The notes: generated from the letters alone by a model not told the origin. Positions 1 to 6,530 are shown, counted from the stretch's first letter. The stretch: DNA of 6,613 nucleotides from JALZHR01 sp036389695 (GCA_036389695.1 DASVWG010000327.1:1-6613); one strand, 5' to 3'. Made by a program: numbers and translations.

Positions 1-1
1 A

Positions 2-1453
2 AGCGAGCTGAAAGCTATCGGAAATATGATTGTCATCGCCGGTCAATGGCTGGTCAACGGCATCGTCGGAGTCGAGCGAAAATGGCTGTTTATCGACGCC
101 GGAATAAGAAAATCCGAAACCGGACAGGTCACCAGCCTGACGCCTGAGGGATTGCCTTCGGGAGAAATCGAATTTCAAGGCACGGGATTTCTCGCTTCCG
201 ACGAAAGCGCGGGCAATCTTTTTAACGCGTTCGTTTTTATCTCCGGCGGCACCCGAAATGGTCTGTCAGGCTCGATTAGCAGTCCGGTGACTATCGGTCG
301 CGGCGCATCGTTTACCACGCCCGCCAGCCAGACTTATTTCGGATTCAGAGGCGACGTAAATATTGACGAAGGCGGAACTTTGGGCGGCAGAGGCATATAC
401 TTTTCCGGCGCGAACATGCGTAATAACGGGCTGATAAATCCAAACATTCTGGTGTTCGACGACGACGGCGACCAATCGCTCGGCGGCAGCGGACAGTGGA
501 AGCCGATAAACGGATTTATCTTCGGCGGAAGCGGCAGAAAATCGCTTGCCAACAGCATTACGATTGAATCCGATGGCACATTAAAACTGAATTCCTCGCT
601 CAACGTCAACGGGCATACGCTGACGCTGCAAAGATGCAGTCTGGCAAAATACGGCACGGCAAAAGTCGAAGGCACGGGCAAAATCGCTTTCAAAGGCGGC
701 GGTCAGCTTTACTCGGACGAAGCGGACGGAAATCTGTTCGAAGCGGCAATCGAAATAGTCGAAGGCACGACCAGCGTCGCCAGTTCGAGCAGCATCAGCG
801 GGGCGATAACCGTTTATCCGGATGCGGATTTGAACGTTTATCCGCACAAAACCTTGACCGCTAAAAACGACGTCACGGTCAAACCGAACGCGAGCCTCTC
901 CGGCGCCGGAGCGCTGACGTTTAAAGGCAAAAATTTTGTCAACGACGGAAACGTTTCCAGCTATCTCGTCTATTTTGCCGCCGGCGACCATTATCTGGCG
1001 GGCGCGGGAAAATTTTCGGGAAATACGTTTTATTTGCAGCCCGATTCGGCGACCGTGCTGAACAGCAGTCATCAATTCGTCAATCTGACTTTGCAAAGCG
1101 CCAGCTCGTTTGACATCCGCGCGCAGACGCTGAAAGTCGCCAGAGCGCTTTCGGTTGCCGCCGACGCCAGCGTGCTGACCGGCGAGAGCACGATTGAATA
1201 CGACGGCAGCGATATGGCGCAAAGCGTCGCGACCAGAATCGATTATTATTATCTGACGATAAACAATACGCGCGGCGTTTCGCTTTCGGGAGCCGAAAAA
1301 GTCAGAAAAAATCTGACGCTCACAAAGGGCGTTTTTACAATCGGCACGAATCTTTTGACCGTCTGCGGGCAGACTATCAAGCTGGACGGCGCGCTCAGCG
1401 GCACGCCTGCCGACGGAACATGTCTCGACGCCAGCCAGCAGGCGACGCAGTAA
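2..1453 (+). CDS. Repetitive beta-strand-rich surface/secreted protein, 3' part only
   Basis: The reading frame is open to the window edge and the first internal ATG (26) has no good ribosome binding site and no signal peptide after it, so this is the C-terminal part (at least 483 residues) of a longer protein. Counting from the ATG at 26, the sequence is rich in Gly, Ser, Thr, Asn and alternating hydrophobic residues, typical of beta-helix or beta-strand-repeat extracellular proteins. Two related units of about 150-157 residues are visible (47-203 and 219-370), each opening with an F-x-G-x-G-like strand followed by S-DE-x-x-GNLF. A last module (389-450) has the pattern EYDGS...YYYLTINN...GVSLSG...LTLTKGVFTIG, a type common in large bacterial adhesin-like proteins. 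No membrane anchor, sorting motif or autotransporter barrel is seen at the C-terminus, which ends in DASQQATQ. Stops TAA and TGA follow in tandem. The role (adhesion, matrix or surface layer) is inferred from composition only. Confidence 0.75.
   Translation, partial: SELKAIGNMIVIAGQWLVNGIVGVERKWLFIDAGIRKSETGQVTSLTPEGLPSGEIEFQGTGFLASDESAGNLFNAFVFISGGTRNGLSGSISSPVTIGRGASFTTPASQTYFGFRGDVNIDEGGTLGGRGIYFSGANMRNNGLINPNILVFDDDGDQSLGGSGQWKPINGFIFGGSGRKSLANSITIESDGTLKLNSSLNVNGHTLTLQRCSLAKYGTAKVEGTGKIAFKGGGQLYSDEADGNLFEAAIEIVEGTTSVASSSSISGAITVYPDADLNVYPHKTLTAKNDVTVKPNASLSGAGALTFKGKNFVNDGNVSSYLVYFAAGDHYLAGAGKFSGNTFYLQPDSATVLNSSHQFVNLTLQSASSFDIRAQTLKVARALSVAADASVLTGESTIEYDGSDMAQSVATRIDYYYLTINNTRGVSLSGAEKVRKNLTLTKGVFTIGTNLLTVCGQTIKLDGALSGTPADGTCLDASQQATQ
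164..634 (+). repeat. Protein-level repeat unit 1 of the surface protein
   Basis: Residues 47-203 (from the ATG at 26) align with residues 219-370. Shared landmarks are EIEFQGTG / KIAFKGGG, SDESAGNLF / SDEADGNLF, LSGSISSPVTI / SSSSISGAITV, GGTLGGRG / NASLSGAG, DGDQSLGGSGQW / AGDHYLAGAGKF and LNVNGHTLTLQ / FDIRAQTLKVA. The DNA has diverged, so this is an old duplication seen at protein level. Confidence 0.7.
680..1135 (+). repeat. Protein-level repeat unit 2 of the surface protein
   Basis: Residues 219-370 form the second copy of the unit described at 164-634. It is slightly shorter, and the region after GNLF carries a Ser-rich stretch (VASSSSISG) where unit 1 has GLSGSISS. Confidence 0.7.
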
Positions 1454-1503
1454 TGATGAACAAAAGCGAATCTGAAGTGAGAAATAAAACGAAAAATTAA
1501 AAA

Positions 1504-1510
1504 AAGGAGA
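1504..1510 (+). promoter_or_regulatory. Strong ribosome binding site
   Basis: AAGGAGA sits 9 bases before the ATG at 1520 inside an A-rich, unstructured leader. This is the closest match to a consensus Shine-Dalgarno in the window and fixes the start of the small exported protein. Confidence 0.8.
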
Positions 1511-1519
1511 ATTAAAAAA

Positions 1520-1810
1520 ATGAACAAATCGACAACCGGGACGAAACGAAAAACGAGCTCTTTTGTTTTGACGCTGGCGCTGGCAATCGGCTTTATATTT
1601 CCGGTTTCCGCTTATTCGCAAACCACTATGGAATGGCTGGTCTTGTCCATAATGCGCGCGCAGACGTCAAATTTCGGACAATATTTTCAAGCCGCGACGG
1701 GCGAAGACGATTTATGGCAGACGACTCTCGAAGCGGATGCGGAACGGAATGCGGCGATTTTCAAGACCGGCGGCGAAAATTTAAAAAATTCGACGGCTGA
1801 CTCAAAGTAA
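1520..1810 (+). CDS. Small exported protein of unknown function
   Basis: This 96-residue protein is not one I recognise. Its N-terminus is a classical signal peptide: a basic n-region (KRK at 9-11), a hydrophobic core at about 15-28 (FVLTLALAIGFIFP) and a likely signal peptidase I site after VSA (31). The mature part of about 65 residues has no cysteine, is acidic in the middle (GEDD, EADAE) and hydrophilic at the end (ENLKNSTADSK). A short hydrophobic patch, MEWLVLSIMR, follows the cleavage site. The start is well supported by AAGGAGA at 9 bases. The gene lies 66 bases after the repetitive surface protein, with no terminator between them, and is followed by a strong hairpin. It is therefore probably the last gene of that transcript and may serve the surface protein, for instance as a periplasmic helper; that role is inference. 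Confidence 0.75.
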   Translation: MNKSTTGTKRKTSSFVLTLALAIGFIFPVSAYSQTTMEWLVLSIMRAQTSNFGQYFQAATGEDDLWQTTLEADAERNAAIFKTGGENLKNSTADSK

Positions 1811-1837
1811 GCGGTCTTTAGCTTCAAACTAAATCCG

Positions 1838-1882
1838 AAAAATCAAAAAGAAACGCTCGACGCGCGTTTCTTTTTGATTTTT
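1838..1882 (+). terminator. Hairpin terminator with perfect 19-bp stem
   Basis: The arms 1838-1856 and 1864-1882 are exact reverse complements around a 7-base loop. The A-rich outer 5' arm and T-rich outer 3' arm (ending in five T) mean it could work in both directions, but the T-run is part of the stem and the next bases are not T-rich. It ends the transcript of the surface protein and small exported protein and separates it from the SAM hydrolase. Confidence 0.8.
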
Positions 1883-1886
1883 GCCA

Positions 1887-1916
1887 TTGGAATTTTTTCG
1901 AGATTTACCTCACAAT
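1887..1916 (+). promoter_or_regulatory. Weak candidate promoter for the SAM hydrolase
   Basis: TTGGAA (1887-1892) and CACAAT (1911-1916) are 18 bases apart and each matches 4 of 6 sigma-70 consensus bases. If used, the transcript would begin within about 10 bases of the ATG at 1931, giving an almost leaderless mRNA. Read-through from upstream is the alternative. Confidence 0.2.
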
Positions 1917-1930
1917 TTCTGAAAGATTTT

Positions 1931-2767
1931 ATGAATCAGGCTGCAAACATCATCACGCTGCTGACCGATTTCGGCACGAAAGATTATTTCGTCGGCGCGA
2001 TGAAAGGCGCGATTTTATCCGTCAACCGGCAGGCAAACGTCATCGACGTCACGCACGAAATCCCGCCGCAGGACATTCGCTCAGCCGCTTTCACGCTGGC
2101 GAATTATTATAAAAATTTTCCGCGCGGCAGCGTTCACGTTTGCGTCGTCGACCCGGGCGTCGGCTCGGCGAGACGCGCGATTCTGCTGGAAACGGAAGAT
2201 TGCTTTTTTATCGCGCCGGATAATGGTTTGTTGAGCTTTGTTTTTGATGAAGTAGAAAACGAAAAAAATCCGCCCTTGCTCACGCGCGGGCTTCCGCCTC
2301 GCAGGTTTCGCGTTTTTGAATTGACGAACGGGAAATATTTTGCCGCCGAAGTCAGCCGGACTTTTCACGGTCGCGACGTTTTCGCGCCGGTCGCGGCGCA
2401 TCTTTCGAAAGGCGTCGAGCCGGAAGAATTTGGCAGGGAAATTAAGGATTTTGTTCGTTTTGAAATCGCCAAACCCAGACAAATTTCGCCGCGCGAAACC
2501 GAAGCCGAGATAATTCACGTCGATTATTTCGGCAATTTAATCACGAATTTAAAGACGGAAGATTTGCCCGCGAAATTTGCTGTCGAAGTCAACGAAACGC
2601 GCATCGAAAAGCATCAAAAGTTTTATGCCGAAGCCGCGGAAGGAGAAATTTTTTCGATTTTCGGCAGCGCGGGCTTTCTGGAAATCGTCGCTTTTCGGGA
2701 TTCGGCTGCGCGTTTGCTGAAAGCCGCGACGCATCAAAAAATTTTATTGCAGGCGGAAGAAGAATAA
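1931..2767 (+). CDS. S-adenosylmethionine hydrolase (SAM hydroxide adenosyltransferase, DUF62 family)
   Basis: Members of this family hydrolyse S-adenosylmethionine to adenosine and methionine in the cytoplasm, using an activated water. The family also includes the SAM-dependent fluorinase and chlorinase. Visible family motifs in the 278-residue product are LLTDFGTKDYFVGAMKG (10-26), VIDVTHEIPP (37-46), VVDPGVG (72-78), APDNGLLS (95-102), TFHGRDVFAPVAAHL (144-158), DYFGNLITNL (198-207) and a C-terminal SIFGSAGFLEIVAF (242-255). The Asp-Arg-His triad of the hydrolases is present as D74, R81 and H146, which favours hydrolysis over halogenation. Relative to the usual spacing, about 13 extra residues (113-125, NPPLLTRGLPPRR) lie between APDNGLL and the TFHGRD motif. 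The ATG at 1931 was chosen because homology begins just after it; the in-frame TTG at 1874 lies in the terminator stem. Only a weak GAAAG precedes the start. Confidence 0.92.
   Translation: MNQAANIITLLTDFGTKDYFVGAMKGAILSVNRQANVIDVTHEIPPQDIRSAAFTLANYYKNFPRGSVHVCVVDPGVGSARRAILLETEDCFFIAPDNGLLSFVFDEVENEKNPPLLTRGLPPRRFRVFELTNGKYFAAEVSRTFHGRDVFAPVAAHLSKGVEPEEFGREIKDFVRFEIAKPRQISPRETEAEIIHVDYFGNLITNLKTEDLPAKFAVEVNETRIEKHQKFYAEAAEGEIFSIFGSAGFLEIVAFRDSAARLLKAATHQKILLQAEEE
2267..2305 (+). repeat. Possible repeat-derived in-frame insertion in the SAM hydrolase
   Basis: This stretch encodes NPPLLTRGLPPRR, which does not belong to the family core. Its DNA forms a small imperfect hairpin: GCCC (2272-2275) pairs with GGGC (2288-2291) and GC with GC inside, with a two-base bulge. 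Such GC-rich palindromic cores are typical of REP-like intergenic repeats that sometimes enter genes in frame. Only one copy is in this window, so repeat status is inference. Confidence 0.3.
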
Positions 2768-2792
2768 CGAAAGATTTTTACTCGCTTGTTTA

Positions 2793-2820
2793 TTGAAAGC
2801 GTCTTTGCTAAATTTAAAAT
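2793..2820 (+). promoter_or_regulatory. Probable sigma-70 promoter of citrate synthase
   Basis: TTGAAA (2793-2798) and TAAAAT (2815-2820) are 16 bases apart in an A/T-rich gap of 89 bases. Transcription would start near 2827, leaving a leader of about 30 bases that contains the ribosome binding site. Confidence 0.5.
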
Positions 2821-2843
2821 AACGCAATAAATTCAATATTTAT

Positions 2844-2849
2844 AAGGGA
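2844..2849 (+). promoter_or_regulatory. Ribosome binding site of citrate synthase
   Basis: AAGGGA lies 7 bases before the ATG at 2857 and supports that start over later in-frame ATG codons. Confidence 0.6.
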
Positions 2850-2856
2850 AAAACTT

Positions 2857-4005
2857 ATGGAAACTGGAAAAGATTCAACCGCCGCCGCTACCGCCAGCGC
2901 AGGTCTGCGCGGAGTCGTCGCCGCTCAATCGTCAATCGGCGATGTGAACGGCGAACAGGGAATTTTGATTTATCAGGGTTACGACATCCACGATTTAGCC
3001 GAACACTCTAATTTTGAAGAAGTCGTCTACCTGCTCTGGAACGGCAGGCTTCCGTCGTCGGGCGAGCTCGAAGATTTGCGCGGGCAGATTCGCGCCAATT
3101 ACGAAGCGCCCGCCGAAGTCGTCGAGTTTATGCGGCAGTTTCCAAAAGACGCCGACCCGATGGACGTGCTGCGCACGGCTGTCTCGGCGCTGGATTTCTA
3201 CGATAAGGAAGGGCACGGAACCGACCGCGAAAACGCCATCAAGACGGCAATCAAGCTGACGGCGCAAATCGGAACTTTGGTCGCCGCGTGGGAAAGAATC
3301 CGCAACGGTCAGGACATCGTCGCGCCGGATAAATCTTTGAGCATCGCCGAAAATTTCCTGTATATGCTGCGCGGCGAGCGCGCGGACGCCGAAGAAGCCA
3401 GAATGTTTGACATCTGCCTGATTCTGCACGCCGACCACGAATTGAACGCTTCGACTTTCACGACGCGCGTCATCGCCGGAACTCTGGCGGACATTTACGG
3501 CGCGGTGACGGGCGGCATCGCGGCGCTCGCCGGACCGCTGCACGGCGGCGCGAATACAGCCGTGATGAAAATGCTCATCGAAATCGGCGACATCGACAAA
3601 ATCGATTCGTGGCTCGACGAAGCCCTGACGGCGAAACGCAAAATTATGGGCATCGGTCACGCCGTCTACAAAACCGAAGACCCGCGCGCGACGTGGCTCA
3701 GAAAATTCTCGCGCACGATGGGCGAGCGCAAAGGCGAGACGAAATGGTTCGAAATGTCGCAAAAAATCGAAAAGCTGATGCACGAGAAAAAAGGAATGTA
3801 CCCGAACGTCGATTTTTATTCGGCTTCGACCTATTACCTGATGGGCATTCCGCTCGACCTCTACACGCCGATTTTCGCCGTCTCGCGCATCTCCGGCTGG
3901 ACGGGACACATTCTCGAACAATACGGCAACAACAAATTAATCCGCCCGCGCGCCGAATACATCGGCGAGCGCGATTTGAAATACACGCCGATTGACGAGA
4001 GATAA
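2857..4005 (+). CDS. Citrate synthase (possibly citrate/2-methylcitrate synthase)
   Basis: The enzyme condenses acetyl-CoA with oxaloacetate to give citrate at the entry of the TCA cycle, in the cytoplasm. The 382-residue length fits the short bacterial/archaeal-type enzymes (about 370-390) rather than the longer NADH-regulated E. coli-type GltA with its N-terminal extension. Visible motifs are GLRGVVAAQSSIGDVNG near the start (16-32), GILIYQGYDIHDLA (35-48), LHADHELNASTF (190-201), GPLHGGAN (226-233), GIGHAVYKTEDPR (265-277 region), NVDFYSA (317-323) and AVSRISGWTGHILEQ (341-355). The catalytic triad is complete: H229, H268 and D319. Substrate-binding arginines appear in VSRISGW (R344) and RPRAEYIG (R363, R365). 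The first 15 residues (Ala/Thr-rich) are poorly conserved in the family as I know it. Short enzymes of this type overlap in sequence with 2-methylcitrate synthases; no prp genes are nearby, so citrate synthase is preferred. It appears to be a single-gene unit with its own promoter and terminator. Confidence 0.95.
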   Translation: METGKDSTAAATASAGLRGVVAAQSSIGDVNGEQGILIYQGYDIHDLAEHSNFEEVVYLLWNGRLPSSGELEDLRGQIRANYEAPAEVVEFMRQFPKDADPMDVLRTAVSALDFYDKEGHGTDRENAIKTAIKLTAQIGTLVAAWERIRNGQDIVAPDKSLSIAENFLYMLRGERADAEEARMFDICLILHADHELNASTFTTRVIAGTLADIYGAVTGGIAALAGPLHGGANTAVMKMLIEIGDIDKIDSWLDEALTAKRKIMGIGHAVYKTEDPRATWLRKFSRTMGERKGETKWFEMSQKIEKLMHEKKGMYPNVDFYSASTYYLMGIPLDLYTPIFAVSRISGWTGHILEQYGNNKLIRPRAEYIGERDLKYTPIDER

Positions 4006-4028
4006 ATCGAAAGGCAAAAGGTAAAATT

Positions 4029-4070
4029 AAAAGGGCAAAAGGATTATTCCGATTGCCTTTTTATTGTTTT
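4029..4070 (+). terminator. Rho-independent terminator after citrate synthase
   Basis: AAAAGG(G)CAA (4029-4038) pairs with TTGCCTTTT (4053-4061) with one bulged G, and an inner GGA/TCC pair closes a TTAT loop. A T-rich run (4058-4070) follows. A second upstream copy of AAAGGCAA (4010-4017) could pair with the same 3' arm as an alternative fold. Confidence 0.75.
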
Positions 4071-4093
4071 TCGGGCGGCTTTTCTGCTATTAT
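4064..4093 (+). promoter_or_regulatory. Probable promoter of the exported TPR gene (extended -10)
   Basis: TATTAT (4088-4093) is preceded by TGC (4085-4087), giving an extended -10 element, and TTGTTT (4064-4069) lies 18 bases upstream as a -35. The -35 overlaps the T-run of the citrate synthase terminator. The leader would be about 32 bases and contains GAGAGGGG (4117-4124), a good ribosome binding site 7 bases before the ATG. Confidence 0.5.
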
Positions 4094-4131
4094 TCACGAA
4101 AATTCGCAATCTTTTCGAGAGGGGTTTTGCG

Positions 4132-4878
4132 ATGTCGAATTCAAAATGCGTTTACGGTCCGGCGGCTTTTCTGTTGATTTTTCTGAGTGCCGTTTTAATC
4201 GTTCCGTTGCGGGCGGCTGAGTTTTCTGACGAAACGCAAAGCGGCGCGACAATTTCCGGCACTTATTCCGGTTTATCGCCGGTTCAGGATGATGAGTGCG
4301 AAGAGACCGATTACAAATGTCAGGTCGAGCAATACAGCCGGGACATCGAAGCGAATCCCGGCGACGCGGACACATTTCTTAAACGCGGTTATGCTTATAA
4401 CGAACTGGGCGAGTTTGAACTGGGAATAAAAGATTACACGCAGGCGATAAAGCTGAACCCGTTTGACCCGATAGCTTTTTATAATCGCGCCTACGCCTTT
4501 GATGAGCTTGGCAAATACGAAAAAGCGATTAGAGACTATACGCGGGCGATTCAGATAAACGACCGCGACGCCGATTTTTATTACAATCGCGGCAACGCCT
4601 ACGACGACCTTGACGAATACGACCAAGCCATCGCCGATTACACTGCGGCGCTCGAATTGGAGCCGTCCGAATACAAAGCTTATTTCAATCGCGCCCTCTC
4701 TTATTATAATAAAGGCGATTTTATTTCGGCGATAAAAGATTATACGAAAGCGATTGAACTGGACGCGACCGACCCTGACGCTTACTACAACCGAGCCAAC
4801 GCTTACGAGGAAATCGGCGAAATGGAAAAGGCTGAAGCCGACCGTCGAAAATATGAAGAATTAAAGAAAACGTCTTAA
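4132..4878 (+). CDS. Exported tetratricopeptide repeat (TPR) protein
   Basis: The 248-residue protein starts with a signal peptide: hydrophobic core at about 11-25 (AAFLLIFLSAVLIVP) and a likely signal peptidase I site after LRA (28), so the TPR part is expected in the periplasm or outside. There is no lipobox cysteine at the cleavage site. A linker (29-78) carries C56 and C63, which could form a disulfide after export. Five 34-residue TPR units follow in exact register at 79-112, 113-146, 147-180, 181-214 and 215-248, with the usual W/Y-L-G-Y-A-A-P pattern (for example YYNRGNAYDDLDEYDQAIADY); the last unit is a charged capping helix. TPR arrays bind partner proteins or peptides, but nothing here names the partner. 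Start choice is backed by GAGAGGGG. The C-terminal tail closely matches that of the kinase downstream. A promoter before it and a terminator after it make it a likely single-gene unit. Confidence 0.88.
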   Translation: MSNSKCVYGPAAFLLIFLSAVLIVPLRAAEFSDETQSGATISGTYSGLSPVQDDECEETDYKCQVEQYSRDIEANPGDADTFLKRGYAYNELGEFELGIKDYTQAIKLNPFDPIAFYNRAYAFDELGKYEKAIRDYTRAIQINDRDADFYYNRGNAYDDLDEYDQAIADYTAALELEPSEYKAYFNRALSYYNKGDFISAIKDYTKAIELDATDPDAYYNRANAYEEIGEMEKAEADRRKYEELKKTS

Positions 4879-4902
4879 TCGTCAATTAATCGAAAAGGCT
4901 CG

Positions 4903-4938
4903 AAGGCAAAGCAAAATCAGATTTTGCTTTGCCTTTTT
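4903..4938 (+). terminator. Rho-independent terminator after the TPR gene
   Basis: A perfect 14-bp stem (4903-4916 with 4922-4935) closes a 5-base TCAGA loop, followed by a T-run (4934-4938). Its 3' flank TTGCCTTTTT (4929-4938) is identical to that of the citrate synthase terminator (4053-4062). Confidence 0.85.
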
Positions 4939-4965
4939 CTTTGGCAAGTTCTCCGAAGGTTCTAA

Positions 4966-4994
4966 TTGTTAAAACAAACAAGCTAAGCTATCAT
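4966..4994 (+). promoter_or_regulatory. Candidate promoter of the kinase gene
   Basis: TTGTTA (4966-4971) and TATCAT (4989-4994) are 17 bases apart and match the sigma-70 consensus at 4 and 5 of 6 positions. The leader would be about 33 bases. Only a poor purine stretch (AAAAGAA, about 5019-5025) precedes the ATG at 5034. Confidence 0.4.
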
Positions 4995-5033
4995 AATTTC
5001 GCTGGTCGCCTTAACTTCAAAAGAACGCGGTTT

Positions 5034-6530
5034 ATGAAGAAACGCTCTCCTTTATCGAACGGCAGAGTTCTGCACGAACGCTATGAAATTATAGATTTGC
5101 TCGGCAGCGGCGGGATGGGCGCGGTTTACGAGGCGAAAGATAATCGCTTCGGCGGCGCGTCGGTCGCGCTGAAGGAAACTTACGCCGACGAAGATTTGAC
5201 GCGCACGGCTTTCACGCGCGAGGCGCAGTTTCTGGCAAATCTGACGCATGATGCTTTTCCCAAGGTGCGAGATTATTTTTCCGAAGACGACGTGCACTAT
5301 CTCGTGATGGAGCTGATTCGCGGCGAAGATTTGGCGGAAACGCTCCAGAATAGAAAAGTTCCTTTCGAGGTCGAAGAAGTTCTCGAATGGGCAGACCAGA
5401 TTCTCGACGCGCTCGAAGATTTGCATTCGCAGGGAATTTACCATCGCGATTTGAAGCCTTCGAATCTGAAAGTCAATTCGCGCGGGAAAGTAAAAGTGCT
5501 GGATTTCGGACTTGCCAAAGGCGCGGTCGGCGCGACGACCGTCAACACGGTCAGCAGCCTCGCCGCGCATTCGATTTTTTATTCGCCGCTCGAACAGATT
5601 TTGCGGGCGGATACCAATTATTTTCAGATGCTTTCGGTCGGCTTTCTCGAACGGACGCTGAAGATTCTGGAACAAAACTCCGACGCGCGCGGCGACATCT
5701 ACGCGCTCGGCGCGACCGTTTACCAGCTTTTAACCGACACTTTTCCGGTCACGGCTCCAACTCGTGCGATGTCGGAATGGACTGGAAAAGGCGACAACCT
5801 GCCGCCGGTCAGGCAGCTTAATCCGAAGGTTTCAACGGAGATTTCAGACGTTTTGCAGCGGGCGATGGCGATTGAGCGCGAAAACCGGTACGGCTCGGCT
5901 GGCGAAATGCGCGAGGCTCTGCGCGCCGCCTTCGAGCAGATAAAAATATCCGAAGACGCGCGCACCAGAACCAAAATAAACATCAAGCTCGAAGAAAGCC
6001 CGAAAGCGCTTCTCTCGCCGGAAGATTATGTCGAAAGGGCAAACCGGCACTGGCAAAACCGTGAAACCGACAAGGCAATCGCGCTATGCGACATCGCCAT
6101 CGAACACAACGAAAAACTGCCGTGGGCATACCTTATTCGCGGCAACGCCTACCAGGACAAAGGCAAATACGACCAGGCGATAAGCGACTACACCAAAGCC
6201 ATCGAATTAGACCCGAACTATTCCGATGCCTTTAACAATCGCGGAAACGCTTACAGCCGGAAAAAACAATTCGACGCGGCGATAGAAGATTTCATCAAAG
6301 CCATCGAATTAAAGCCGCACTTTCTCGAAGCTTTTATCAATCGCGGATACGCTTACAACAATAAAAAAGAATACACGCGGGCGATAAAAGATTACACCCA
6401 GGCGATTCAGCTAAAGCCCGATTACGCTCTGGCATATCGCAACCGAGCCGTCATTTACGACAAAATCGGTCTGACGGAAAGAGCTAAAGCCGACAGGAAG
6501 AAAGCGGAAAAATTAAAGCAAAAGTCTTAA
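5034..6530 (+). CDS. Soluble Ser/Thr protein kinase with C-terminal TPR array
   Basis: The 498-residue protein joins a Hanks-type kinase domain (about 17-300) to five TPRs. Kinase landmarks are the glycine loop GSGGMGAVY (24-32), ATP-binding K47 in VALKE, the partner glutamate E63, the catalytic loop HRDLKPSNL (137-145) with D139 and N144, the metal-binding DFG (157-159), a degenerate APE motif SPLEQ (184-188), and DIYALGATVY (221-230). All catalytic residues are present, so an active RD-type kinase is expected. Between SPLEQ and DIYALG there are about 20 more residues than in a typical PknB-like kinase. TPR units lie at 331-364, 365-398, 399-432, 433-466 and 467-498. No transmembrane helix is found in the linker (300-330), unlike many bacterial kinases with outside sensor domains, so it should act in the cytoplasm with the TPRs as a docking or sensing module. 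The ATG at 5034 was chosen because the in-frame TTG at 4929 is in the terminator stem and the extra 35 residues show no domain. Confidence 0.92.
   Translation: MKKRSPLSNGRVLHERYEIIDLLGSGGMGAVYEAKDNRFGGASVALKETYADEDLTRTAFTREAQFLANLTHDAFPKVRDYFSEDDVHYLVMELIRGEDLAETLQNRKVPFEVEEVLEWADQILDALEDLHSQGIYHRDLKPSNLKVNSRGKVKVLDFGLAKGAVGATTVNTVSSLAAHSIFYSPLEQILRADTNYFQMLSVGFLERTLKILEQNSDARGDIYALGATVYQLLTDTFPVTAPTRAMSEWTGKGDNLPPVRQLNPKVSTEISDVLQRAMAIERENRYGSAGEMREALRAAFEQIKISEDARTRTKINIKLEESPKALLSPEDYVERANRHWQNRETDKAIALCDIAIEHNEKLPWAYLIRGNAYQDKGKYDQAISDYTKAIELDPNYSDAFNNRGNAYSRKKQFDAAIEDFIKAIELKPHFLEAFINRGYAYNNKKEYTRAIKDYTQAIQLKPDYALAYRNRAVIYDKIGLTERAKADRKKAEKLKQKS

Noticed and set aside
26..28. ATG at 26 as the true start of the surface protein
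   Set aside because: The frame is open upstream to the window edge, no good ribosome binding site precedes it, and no signal peptide follows although the protein looks exported.
581..1621. Long reverse-strand open frame of 346 codons opposite the surface protein
   Set aside because: It is Arg/Gln/Phe-rich shadow coding, has no recognisable motif and overlaps two better-supported forward genes.
1874..1930. Upstream TTG extension of the SAM hydrolase
   Set aside because: The TTG lies in the terminator hairpin stem, has no ribosome binding site, and family similarity begins only after the ATG at 1931.
1931..2767. SAM-dependent fluorinase or chlorinase
   Set aside because: The Asp-Arg-His triad typical of the hydrolases is present, the fluorinase-specific loop before APDNGLL is absent, and no halogen-metabolite genes are near.
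2995..3921. Reverse-strand open frame of 308 codons opposite citrate synthase
   Set aside because: It lies entirely inside a citrate synthase gene with all catalytic residues; its His/Arg/Val-rich translation is a typical antisense shadow.
4929..5033. Upstream TTG extension of the kinase
   Set aside because: It starts inside the terminator stem of the TPR gene and covers the likely promoter; the added 35 residues show no kinase feature.
4132..6530. TPR gene and kinase gene as one operon or a signalling cassette
   Set aside because: A strong terminator (4903-4938) and a separate promoter candidate lie between them; shared TPR ancestry alone does not show joint function.
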